From an uncultured Rhodovulum sp. (GTDB lineage: Bacteria; Pseudomonadota; Alphaproteobacteria; Rhodobacterales; Rhodobacteraceae), in assembly GCA_946221765.1 (NCBI GenBank), contig CAMIMK010000233.1:1-5452 (forward strand): a DNA stretch of 5,452 nucleotides. The letters run 5' to 3'. The notes below the pieces were generated by a model, which was given only the letters and a program-made list of their open reading frames with translations, had not been told where the DNA came from and did no database searches. Below are positions 1 to 5,274 of this stretch, piece by piece. The position numbers and the translations under genes are program-made. Each line of letters opens with the position of its first letter. Within the stretch, counting starts at the first letter, position 1.

Positions 1-398
1 ACCGCCACGCCCTTGGGCCCCGGATCGCGCCGCAGCCGCAGGAAGCGCAGCCCCGCCGACAAGGCCCCGCCGGCGAGCGACAGCGCGGGGATGAGCACCG
101 GCAGCGGATGCACCTGATGCGGGGCGTTCATGAGCAGCAGGTTGCGCTCCTCGACCGATTCCCGCACGAGCGCCACCTCGCCGGTCTCCAGATAGCGCAG
201 CCCGCCATGGATCAGCCGCGACGGTGCCGCCGAGGTGCCCGAGGCGAAGTCGCCCCGCTCGACGAGGAGGGCGGGCACGCCCTGCAACGCGAGGTCGCGG
301 AAGACGCCGACGCCGTTGATCCCGCCGCCGATGATCAGGACCTCGACCCCGGGGGCGCCGGCGCGCAGCCTCCGCAGCAGGTCGTCCCGTGAGTGCAT
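1..398 (-). CDS. glpD: FAD-dependent glycerol-3-phosphate dehydrogenase-like protein, N-terminal part (cut by window edge)
   Basis: The reading frame runs leftward from an ATG at 398-396 and stays open to the window edge, giving 132 codons of a protein that is usually about 500 residues. Near the N-terminus is the dinucleotide-binding motif GGGINGVG (residues 24-31), followed by an acidic residue at the end of the second strand (LLVERGD, 45-51) and the block SRLIHGGLRYLE (60-71), which is the hallmark of GlpD-type enzymes. The family oxidises sn-glycerol-3-phosphate to dihydroxyacetone phosphate, passing electrons through FAD to quinone at the inner membrane. A GGAG ribosome-binding site (plus-strand 405-408) sits 6 nt before the start. 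About 20 residues precede the FAD motif, longer than in E. coli GlpD. The motifs are seen directly. The substrate is inferred, and a related DAO-family oxidase cannot be excluded without the C-terminal half. It is divergent from the PRC-barrel gene. Confidence 0.82.
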   Translation of the reverse strand, partial: MHSRDDLLRRLRAGAPGVEVLIIGGGINGVGVFRDLALQGVPALLVERGDFASGTSAAPSRLIHGGLRYLETGEVALVRESVEERNLLLMNAPHQVHPLPVLIPALSLAGGALSAGLRFLRLRRDPGPKGVA

Positions 399-423
399 GT
401 CCGTCTCCGCCGCCGCGCGGGCG

Positions 424-453
424 ACGATAGTCCCGCGGCGCACCCGGGGACAA
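424..453 (-). promoter_or_regulatory. Candidate sigma70 promoter for the glpD-like gene
   Basis: On the minus strand TTGTCC (453-448) and TATCGT (429-424) lie 18 nt apart, each matching four of six consensus positions. A start about seven bases downstream would give a short leader of roughly 20 nt that contains the GGAG ribosome-binding site. This is prediction by eye in GC-rich DNA. Confidence 0.35.
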
Positions 454-546
454 GCGGGCGTCGCCCCCGGGCCGGAACCATCGGCCCGGACACGTTTCCG
501 ACAGGCCGCCCCGCGACCCGCATCCTTCTGCTCGCTTCTGAGTTGT

Positions 547-570
547 CCTGTCTCAAGTGTCGCGGACAGG
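547..570. repeat. Inverted repeat CCTGTC-N12-GACAGG in the divergent intergenic region
   Basis: The arms are 547-552 and 565-570, perfectly complementary, with a 12-nt centre. The element lies about 35-55 bp upstream of the PRC-barrel start codon, where an operator or an extended promoter element could sit. It is short for GC-rich DNA, so chance is possible. The rest of the 399-603 region shows no other gene. Confidence 0.25.
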
Positions 571-584
571 CCGCGGCACATAAC
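557..584 (+). promoter_or_regulatory. Weak candidate promoter for the PRC-barrel gene
   Basis: CATAAC (579-584) matches four of six -10 positions and is the most AT-rich hexamer close to the gene. A poor -35 match, GTGTCG (557-562), lies 16 nt upstream. The implied leader is very short but would still contain the GGAG ribosome-binding site at 594-597. Weakly supported. Confidence 0.25.
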
Positions 585-603
585 CAGTTTTGTGGAGAAG
601 ACC

Positions 604-1452
604 ATGAAGAGCATCCTGTGTGGCTCGGCCATCGCCCTCTTCCTCGCCGCCCCCGTCATGGCCCAGGAATCCGGCAACCCGGCGGCTCCCGCCGTCACCG
701 TTCCCGGAGGCACGATCCTCTTCGTCCCGGCCGAGCAGTCCGGCGACAGCTTTGCGTCCGACCTGATCGGCTCGGCCGTCTACAGCTCGGACCAGCCCTA
801 TGCGGGCGACGCCGCGACGCCCGTGACCTCGGAGGCCATGTCCGGCTGGAGCAACATCGGATCGGTGAACGATCTCGTCCTGTCGCAGGCCGGCACGGTG
901 CGTGCCGTGCTCGTCGACGTGGGCGGCTTCCTCGGGATGGGCAGCCACACCGTCGCGCTCGACATGTCCCAGGTCCACGTGCTGCACGACGAGGCCGGCG
1001 CGCAGTTCGTCGCGGTGACGAGCACGCGCGAGGAACTGCAGGCCGCCCCGGCCTTCGAGCGCGCGGCGGTCACCACGAGTGCCGACGCCCCGACGCCGAT
1101 CCCCCCCGGTGCCATGGCCGCCGCCCCCTCGACGCGCCCGGACTTCGTGCGCGAGGGCTTCCAGCCGGTCGACTATGCCACCGTCTCCGCGGAGCAGATC
1201 GAGGGGGCCAGCGTCTATGACGCGAACGACCGCATCGTCGGCCGGGTCGGGCAGGTGCTGCTCGAGCCCGACGGCAAGGTGAGCGGCGCGGTGGTCGATG
1301 TCGGCGGCTTCCTCGGACTCGGCGCCCGCCCGGTGATGATCTCCTTCGGGGAGATGCAGATCCTCGCCAATTCCGATCGCAGCGAGATGCGCGTCTTCAT
1401 CGGCGACACCGAGGACCAGCTGCGGGAACGGCCGGAATACGTGGAGGGCTGA
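604..1452 (+). CDS. Secreted protein with two PRC-barrel-like domains
   Basis: This 282-residue protein begins with a typical Sec signal peptide: MKS, a hydrophobic core to about residue 17, and likely cleavage after VMA at residue 20. Two PRC-barrel-like units follow, about residues 52-145 and 199-277. Each carries the same core, VDVGGFLGMG (104-113) and VDVGGFLGLG (231-240), followed by a strand ending in VHVL or MQIL. A low-complexity linker rich in Ala, Pro and Thr (about 146-195) joins them. PRC-barrel domains are small beta barrels first described in photosynthetic reaction centre H subunits and the RNA-processing protein RimM. Exported alphaproteobacterial versions are common and mostly uncharacterised, so no function is assigned. 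The start was chosen because GGAG (594-597) lies 6 nt upstream of this ATG and the signal peptide begins here. The upstream in-frame extension does not resemble protein. The gene appears monocistronic, ending at an intrinsic terminator. Confidence 0.85.
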   Translation: MKSILCGSAIALFLAAPVMAQESGNPAAPAVTVPGGTILFVPAEQSGDSFASDLIGSAVYSSDQPYAGDAATPVTSEAMSGWSNIGSVNDLVLSQAGTVRAVLVDVGGFLGMGSHTVALDMSQVHVLHDEAGAQFVAVTSTREELQAAPAFERAAVTTSADAPTPIPPGAMAAAPSTRPDFVREGFQPVDYATVSAEQIEGASVYDANDRIVGRVGQVLLEPDGKVSGAVVDVGGFLGLGARPVMISFGEMQILANSDRSEMRVFIGDTEDQLRERPEYVEG

Positions 1453-1482
1453 ATACCGGCCTGACATCGGGAAATCCGGCAG

Positions 1483-1513
1483 GATGGCGGTCTCCGGGCC
1501 GCCATCTTCTTTT
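1483..1513 (+). terminator. Rho-independent terminator after the PRC-barrel gene
   Basis: GATGGCGG (1483-1490) pairs perfectly with CCGCCATC (1499-1506) around an 8-nt loop. The stem is followed at once by the T-rich run TTCTTTT (1507-1513). It lies 30 nt after the stop codon and separates the PRC-barrel gene from gdhA transcription. Confidence 0.85.
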
Positions 1514-1526
1514 GGGCCGGAGGAAT

Positions 1527-1536
1527 TTCTTAAGAA
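1527..1536. repeat. Perfect palindrome TTCTTAAGAA upstream of gdhA
   Basis: A 10-bp perfect palindrome lies in an AT-rich island and is followed 4 bp later by GAAACATTTC (1541-1550), whose GAAA and TTTC ends are also complementary. Both are upstream of the candidate gdhA promoter, in the position expected for a regulator site. No known regulator is recognised from the sequence. Confidence 0.3.
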
Positions 1537-1576
1537 GCGTGAAACATTTCATCAAGTTGTATGACGGTCCCCGCGC

Positions 1577-1605
1577 TTGTCGCCTTGCGGCGGCAATGCT
1601 CTAAG
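1577..1605 (+). promoter_or_regulatory. Candidate sigma70 promoter of gdhA
   Basis: TTGTCG (1577-1582) and TCTAAG (1600-1605) are separated by 17 nt, each matching four of six consensus positions. Transcription starting near 1612 would give a leader of about 40 nt, with the ribosome-binding site GGAGGG at 1641-1646. The preceding terminator means gdhA needs its own promoter, which supports this call. Confidence 0.45.
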
Positions 1606-1652
1606 TCGCCAAGGCAGCCACCCGAGCTGCCAGTGTCCTGGGAGGGACCGAG

Positions 1653-3086
1653 ATGAACGCCCCGCTGCGCGAGCCGAGCTTTCGCGAATCCGTCGACGTG
1701 ATGTTCAACCGGGCCGTGCGCCACCTCGACCTGAGCCCCGGGCTCGAGGAGAAGATCCGCGTCTGCAACTCCACCTATACCGTGCGCTTCGGCGTGCGGC
1801 TCCGGGGCGCGATCCACACCTTCACCGGCTATCGGTCCGTCCATTCGGAGCATATGGAGCCGGTCAAGGGCGGCATCCGCTATGCCGCCAATGTCCACCA
1901 GGACGAGGTGGAGGCGCTGGCGGCGCTGATGACCTACAAATGCGCGCTGCTGGAAGTGCCCTTCGGCGGCTCCAAGGGCGGCCTGCGCATCGAGCCGCGC
2001 GACTGGGAGGAGCCGGAGCTGGAGCTCATCACCCGGCGCTTCGCCTATGAGCTCGCCAAGCGCGACCTCATCAACCCGAGCCAGAACGTCCCCGCCCCCG
2101 ACATGGGCACGGGCGAGCGCGAGATGGCCTGGATCGTCGACCAGTACAAGCGGATGAACACCACCGACATCAATGCCTCGGCCTGCGTTACCGGCAAGCC
2201 GCTGAACGCCGGCGGCATCCATGGCCGTGTGGAGGCGACGGGCCGCGGCATCCAGTACGCGCTGCGCGAGTTCTTCCGGCACCCCGACGACGTGAAGGCC
2301 GCCAGGCTCGACGGGACGCTCGAGGGCAAGCGCATCATCGTGCAGGGCCTCGGGAATGTCGGCTACCACGCCGCGAAATTCCTGTCCGAGGAGGACGGGG
2401 CGAAGATCATCGCGGTGATCGAGCGCGACGGCGCGGTGGTCAACGACCGGGGCATCGACATCGAGGCGCTGAAGGCCCATATCACCGCCACTGGCGGCGC
2501 CAAGGGCTTCGCGGACGGCCATCTCGTCGCCGACGGCGCCGCGCTCCTCGAACATGACTGCGACATCCTGATACCGGCGGCCATGGAATCCGTCATCCAT
2601 CTCGGCAATGCCGACCGGATCCGGGCGCCGCTGATCATCGAGGCGGCGAACGGCCCGATCACCGCCGGCGCCGACGAGATCCTGCGCTCGCGCGGGACGG
2701 TCATCATCCCCGATCTCTACGCCAATGCCGGCGGCGTCACCGTCAGCTATTTCGAATGGGTGAAGAACCTCGGGCATATCCGGTTCGGCCGGATGCAGCG
2801 GCGCAAGGAGGAGGCGCAGAGCGCGCTGATCGTCAGCGAGATTGAACGCATCCTGAAGGATGCCGGCGCCACGCAGGGCCTGTCGGATTCCTTCAAGGCA
2901 CAATATATCCGCGGGGCGGACGAGCTGGAACTCGTGCGCTCGGGCCTTGATGACGCGATGCGCACCGCCTACCAGTCGATGCGCGAGGTCTGGCACGGCG
3001 ATCCCGCGGTGCCGGACCTGCGCGTGGCGGGCTACATCGTCTCGATCCGCCGGGTTGCCGCCAGCTACCGCTCCAAGGGCCTCTGA
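1653..3086 (+). CDS. gdhA: Glutamate dehydrogenase (Glu/Leu/Phe/Val dehydrogenase family)
   Basis: This complete 477-residue enzyme catalyses reversible oxidative deamination of glutamate to 2-oxoglutarate and ammonia in the cytosol, linking nitrogen metabolism to the TCA cycle. The N-terminal substrate domain shows the conserved lysines of PVKGGIRY (K72), LMTYKCAL (K96) and the catalytic K108 in FGGSKGG, plus D150 in PAPDMGTG. The nucleotide domain has GLGNVG (232-237), with an acidic E257 after the following strand. That is compatible with NAD use, but cofactor preference is not proven. NAGGVTVSYFEW (358-369) follows. From about residue 376 to 442 there is a long segment where compact bacterial enzymes are much shorter. 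Together with ANGPIT and IPDLYANAGGV, this resembles animal mitochondrial GDH more than E. coli GdhA, so the symbol is used loosely. GGAGGG lies 6 nt before the ATG. The gene appears monocistronic. Leucine or valine dehydrogenase is less likely from length and motifs. Confidence 0.93.
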   Translation: MNAPLREPSFRESVDVMFNRAVRHLDLSPGLEEKIRVCNSTYTVRFGVRLRGAIHTFTGYRSVHSEHMEPVKGGIRYAANVHQDEVEALAALMTYKCALLEVPFGGSKGGLRIEPRDWEEPELELITRRFAYELAKRDLINPSQNVPAPDMGTGEREMAWIVDQYKRMNTTDINASACVTGKPLNAGGIHGRVEATGRGIQYALREFFRHPDDVKAARLDGTLEGKRIIVQGLGNVGYHAAKFLSEEDGAKIIAVIERDGAVVNDRGIDIEALKAHITATGGAKGFADGHLVADGAALLEHDCDILIPAAMESVIHLGNADRIRAPLIIEAANGPITAGADEILRSRGTVIIPDLYANAGGVTVSYFEWVKNLGHIRFGRMQRRKEEAQSALIVSEIERILKDAGATQGLSDSFKAQYIRGADELELVRSGLDDAMRTAYQSMREVWHGDPAVPDLRVAGYIVSIRRVAASYRSKGL

Positions 3087-3092
3087 TCTGCT

Positions 3093-3176
3093 CGTTCCAC
3101 GTGCATTCACCGGCGTTTTTGCTCTCAACAAGGTGAAGACGCAGGTGTATGCAGAACGCAGGTGGAACGGCGTTTT
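3093..3176. repeat. Cluster of short direct and inverted repeats upstream of aqpZ
   Basis: The 103-bp gap between gdhA and aqpZ holds three overlapping repeat sets. ACGCAGGTG occurs at 3139-3147 and 3156-3164, a 17-bp period. CGGCGTTTT occurs at 3111-3119 and 3168-3176. CGTTCCAC (3093-3100) is the exact reverse complement of GTGGAACG (3162-3169). No convincing -35/-10 pair is seen here, although the region must contain the aqpZ promoter unless the gene depends on read-through from gdhA, after which no terminator was found. Confidence 0.4.
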
Positions 3177-3189
3177 CTAGGGGACAGGC

Positions 3190-3876
3190 ATGTTGAACAA
3201 GCTTTCAGCCGAGGCTTTCGGAACTTTCTGGCTGGTTTTCGGGGGCTGCGGCAGCGCAATTTTTGCAGCGGGAATTCCGGAACTTGGCATCGGTTACATG
3301 GGCGTCGCTTTCGCCTTCGGCCTGACGGTCCTGACCATGGCCTATGCGGTCGGTCCCATTTAGGGTGGCCATTTCAACCCGGCGGTCTCGCTCGGCCTCG
3401 CCATTGCCGGACGCTTCGACTGGAGCGAGCTCATCCCCTACTGGGTCGCGCAGCTCGTCGGCGGCATCGCGGCCGCCTTCCTGCTCTACATCATCGCCTC
3501 GGGCGCGCCGGACTGGGTGCCGGGCGGCTTTGCCTCGAACGGCTATGATGCCCGGTCGCCGCATGGCTATGGCCTGACCTCGGCTTTCCTGATCGAGGCG
3601 ATCCTGACCGCGGGCTTCCTGCTCGTCATCATCGGTGCCACGGCCAAGGCGGCGGCGCCCGGCTTTGCCCCGATCGCCATCGGCCTGGCGCTGACCCTGA
3701 TCCATCTCGTGTCGATCCCGGTCACCAACACCTCGGTCAACCCGGCCCGCTCCACCGCCGCGGCGCTCTTCGCCACCGATGGCGCCCTGCCGCAGCTCTG
3801 GCTGTTCTGGGCCGCGCCGCTCGTCGGCGCCGCCCTCGGCGCGCTGATCTGGAAGGCGCTGCTCGAGCGCGTGTGA
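3190..3876 (+). pseudogene. aqpZ: Aquaporin Z interrupted by an in-frame TAG at codon 58
   Basis: Read through the TAG, the frame encodes 228 codons, matching the length of E. coli AqpZ (231 residues), a tetrameric inner-membrane water channel. The N-terminal block AEAFGTFWLVFGGCGSA, the second-half block APIAIGLALTLIHLVSIPV and both NPA motifs (63-65 and 184-186) are present. The aromatic/arginine filter residues F43, H172, T181 and R187 are also all there. The frame is broken by TAG at 3361-3363, where the family has Ser in GHISGGHFNPAV. Two codons earlier the conserved His is replaced by Pro (CCC). Termination there would leave about the first one and a half membrane helices. A restart (for example GTG at 3517) would lose the first NPA. 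AGGGGA lies 5 nt before the ATG. The rest of the gene is undamaged, so this is either a very recent lesion, a sequencing error, or (less likely) suppression. The first 110 bases are AT-richer than the remainder. Confidence 0.85.
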
Positions 3877-3882
3877 CATCCT

Positions 3883-3921
3883 CCGCAGGCGGCCGGCGTG
3901 GGCTCACCCGGCCGCCTGCGG
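3883..3921. terminator. Strong GC-rich hairpin between aqpZ and mazG (terminator-like)
   Basis: Arms at 3883-3896 and 3908-3921 form a perfect 14-bp stem (CCGCAGGCGGCCGG and its reverse complement) around an 11-nt loop, 6 nt after the aqpZ stop. No T-run follows on either strand, so it is not a classical intrinsic terminator. It could stabilise the 3' end, pause polymerase, or act with Rho. Confidence 0.5.
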
Positions 3922-3945
3922 GCCCCCGAAGGCGCAGGCTGCCCC

Positions 3946-3975
3946 TTGGCCTGGCCTGCCGCCATCGCCTAGACT
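3946..3975 (+). promoter_or_regulatory. Candidate promoter for mazG, close enough for a leaderless transcript
   Basis: TTGGCC (3946-3951) and TAGACT (3970-3975) are separated by 18 nt. The -10 matches TATAAT at four positions. The first transcribed base would fall about six to eight bases downstream, on or next to the ATG at 3982. No Shine-Dalgarno sequence lies between. Confidence 0.4.
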
Positions 3976-3981
3976 GCCGTC

Positions 3982-4788
3982 ATGGATGATGCATTGCTTC
4001 ACGACCCCGACGGTGGCCTGCCGCGGCTGATCGCCATCATGGCGCGGCTGCGTGACCCCGACCGGGGCTGTCCCTGGGACATCGAGCAGGATTTCGCCTC
4101 GATCGCGCCCTATACGATCGAGGAAGCCTACGAGGTCGCCGACGCCATCGAGCGCGGCGACATGGCCGATCTGCGCGACGAACTGGGAGACCTGTTGTTC
4201 CAGGCCGTCTATCACGCCCGGATGGCCGAGGAGGCCGGGGCCTTCGCCTTCGCGGATGTGGTGCGCGCGATCTCGGACAAGATGATCCGCCGGCATCCGC
4301 ATGTCTTCGGCAATGAGAGCCGCGACAAGTCTGCCGCCGACCAGACCCGCGACTGGGAGCGGCTGAAGGCGGCCGAGCGTGCCGCCCGGGCGTCGAGCGC
4401 GCTCGACGGGCTGACGGCGGGGCTGCCGGCACTGACCCGCGCGGTGAAGCTCCAGAACCGCGCGGCCCGGGTGGGGTTCGACTGGCCGGACGCCGGCGCG
4501 GTCCTCGAGAAGATCACCGAGGAGACGGCCGAGCTCGTCGAGGCGCGGGACGGCGGTGACGCCACAGCTGTCTTTGAGGAATACGGCGACCTGCTGTTCG
4601 TGATGGCCAATCTTGCGCGTCACCTCGCGATCGATCCCGAGGCCGCCCTGCGCGCCGCGAATGCCAAGTTCACCCGCCGGTTCAAAGGGGTGGAGGCCGC
4701 GCTGGCTGTCGAGGGACGGCGCCCGGAGCAGTCGACCCTCGCCGAGATGGATGCCCTGTGGGACGTGGTGAAGGCGGCCGAAGCCTGA
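3982..4788 (+). CDS. mazG: Nucleoside triphosphate pyrophosphohydrolase MazG
   Basis: The 268-residue product matches the two-domain MazG of E. coli (263 residues), a cytosolic enzyme that hydrolyses NTPs and dNTPs to the monophosphate and pyrophosphate. In E. coli it is linked to removal of abnormal nucleotides and modulation of the stringent response. The first all-helical domain opens with IMARLRDPDRGCPWD (19-33) and has the metal-binding pattern EEAYE (47-51) with ELGD (67-70). The linking block RRHPHVFG (103-110) follows. The second domain has GFDW (165-168), EETAE (180-184) and EYGD (200-203), so both acidic clusters are intact. LARHL and KFTRRF near the end are also family signatures. 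The ATG at 3982 leaves a normal-length lead before the conserved block. No ribosome-binding site precedes it, and a promoter-like -10 sits only 6 nt upstream. The LprI-like gene starts 74 bp downstream and may be co-transcribed. No toxin-antitoxin mazEF partner is present. Confidence 0.95.
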   Translation: MDDALLHDPDGGLPRLIAIMARLRDPDRGCPWDIEQDFASIAPYTIEEAYEVADAIERGDMADLRDELGDLLFQAVYHARMAEEAGAFAFADVVRAISDKMIRRHPHVFGNESRDKSAADQTRDWERLKAAERAARASSALDGLTAGLPALTRAVKLQNRAARVGFDWPDAGAVLEKITEETAELVEARDGGDATAVFEEYGDLLFVMANLARHLAIDPEAALRAANAKFTRRFKGVEAALAVEGRRPEQSTLAEMDALWDVVKAAEA

Positions 4789-4862
4789 CGGCGCCGGCGT
4801 CCCGCCAGAACGACCGGTCGCTGCGATCCCCGCAGGGACCTGAACTGCCCGGAGGTCTGCGG

Positions 4863-5264
4863 ATGCATCGCGTCATCGCTGGTCTGGTCCTGCTGCTGCC
4901 GCTGCCCGCGCTGGCGGCCGAGGACTGTACGCGGCTGTCCACCCAGCTGGAGATGAACTTCTGTGCCGGCCGCAACCGCGAGGCGGCGGATGCGGCGCTG
5001 AACGAGGCCTATCGCAGGATCGTGGCGCGGCTGGGCACGGACACCGCCACCCTTGGCCAGCTGCGGGAGGCCCAGCGCGCCTGGATCGCGTTCCGGGATG
5101 CGGAATGCACCTTTGCCGCGTCCGGGGTCGAGGGCGGCAGCATCTATCCGATGATCCATGCCGATTGCCTGCGGGAGGCGACCGAGGCGCGGACTGCGGC
5201 GCTGCAGACCTATCTCGACTGCGCCGAGGGCGATCTGTCCTGCCCCCTGCCGCCGGCCCCCTGA
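4863..5264 (+). CDS. Small secreted LprI/DUF1311-family protein with six cysteines
   Basis: The 133-residue protein starts with a signal peptide (MHRVIAGLVLLLPLPALA, likely cleaved after residue 18), so a periplasmic location is inferred. The mature part shows the DUF1311 pattern: an early Cys (22), MNFCA (31-35), AADAALNEAY (41-50), then AQRAWIAFRDAEC (70-82), GGSIYPM (91-97) and Cys102 in DCLREATEAR. Six cysteines (22, 34, 82, 102, 120, 127) suggest up to three disulfides. The last two lie in a short C-terminal tail beyond the usual domain. The family takes its name from mycobacterial LprI, reported to inhibit lysozyme. Whether that applies here is unknown. GGAGG at 4851-4855 sits 7 nt before the ATG and fixes the start. 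It lies 74 bp after mazG in the same direction and ends 10 bp from the stop of convergent hrpB. Confidence 0.85.
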   Translation: MHRVIAGLVLLLPLPALAAEDCTRLSTQLEMNFCAGRNREAADAALNEAYRRIVARLGTDTATLGQLREAQRAWIAFRDAECTFAASGVEGGSIYPMIHADCLREATEARTAALQTYLDCAEGDLSCPLPPAP

Positions 5265-5274
5265 GCGCGGCGCG

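Noticed and set aside
235..603. Upstream in-frame extension of the PRC-barrel gene to an ATG at 235
   Set aside because: It would overlap the divergent glpD-like coding region, is low-complexity Arg/Pro/Ala, and would bury a clear signal peptide that has its own ribosome-binding site.
553..1467. A 304-codon open frame on the minus strand opposite the PRC-barrel gene
   Set aside because: It is a shadow of the secreted PRC-barrel frame, with His/Arg/Gly-rich composition and no family motifs.
1530..3131. A 533-codon open frame on the minus strand across the gdhA region
   Set aside because: It lies antisense to an unmistakable glutamate dehydrogenase. Long antisense frames are expected in GC-rich genes with biased third positions, and its translation has no recognisable domain and a skewed Asp/Arg/His/Ala content.
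3517..3876. Independent gene starting at GTG 3517 within aqpZ
   Set aside because: It is the C-terminal half of aquaporin in the same frame, lacks a ribosome-binding site and the first NPA motif, and is explained by the interrupted gene.
3205..3879. A 224-codon minus-strand frame opposite aqpZ
   Set aside because: It is antisense to conserved aquaporin sequence, with no recognisable motif and a charge-rich shadow composition.
3904..4623. A 239-codon minus-strand frame opposite mazG
   Set aside because: It is antisense to a well-conserved MazG with both metal-binding clusters. No signature in the reverse frame.
3982..5264. mazG plus LprI-like gene as a toxin-antitoxin or defence module
   Set aside because: This is the housekeeping two-domain MazG and a periplasmic DUF1311 protein. 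There is no toxin, antitoxin or defence gene nearby and the flanking genes are core genes.
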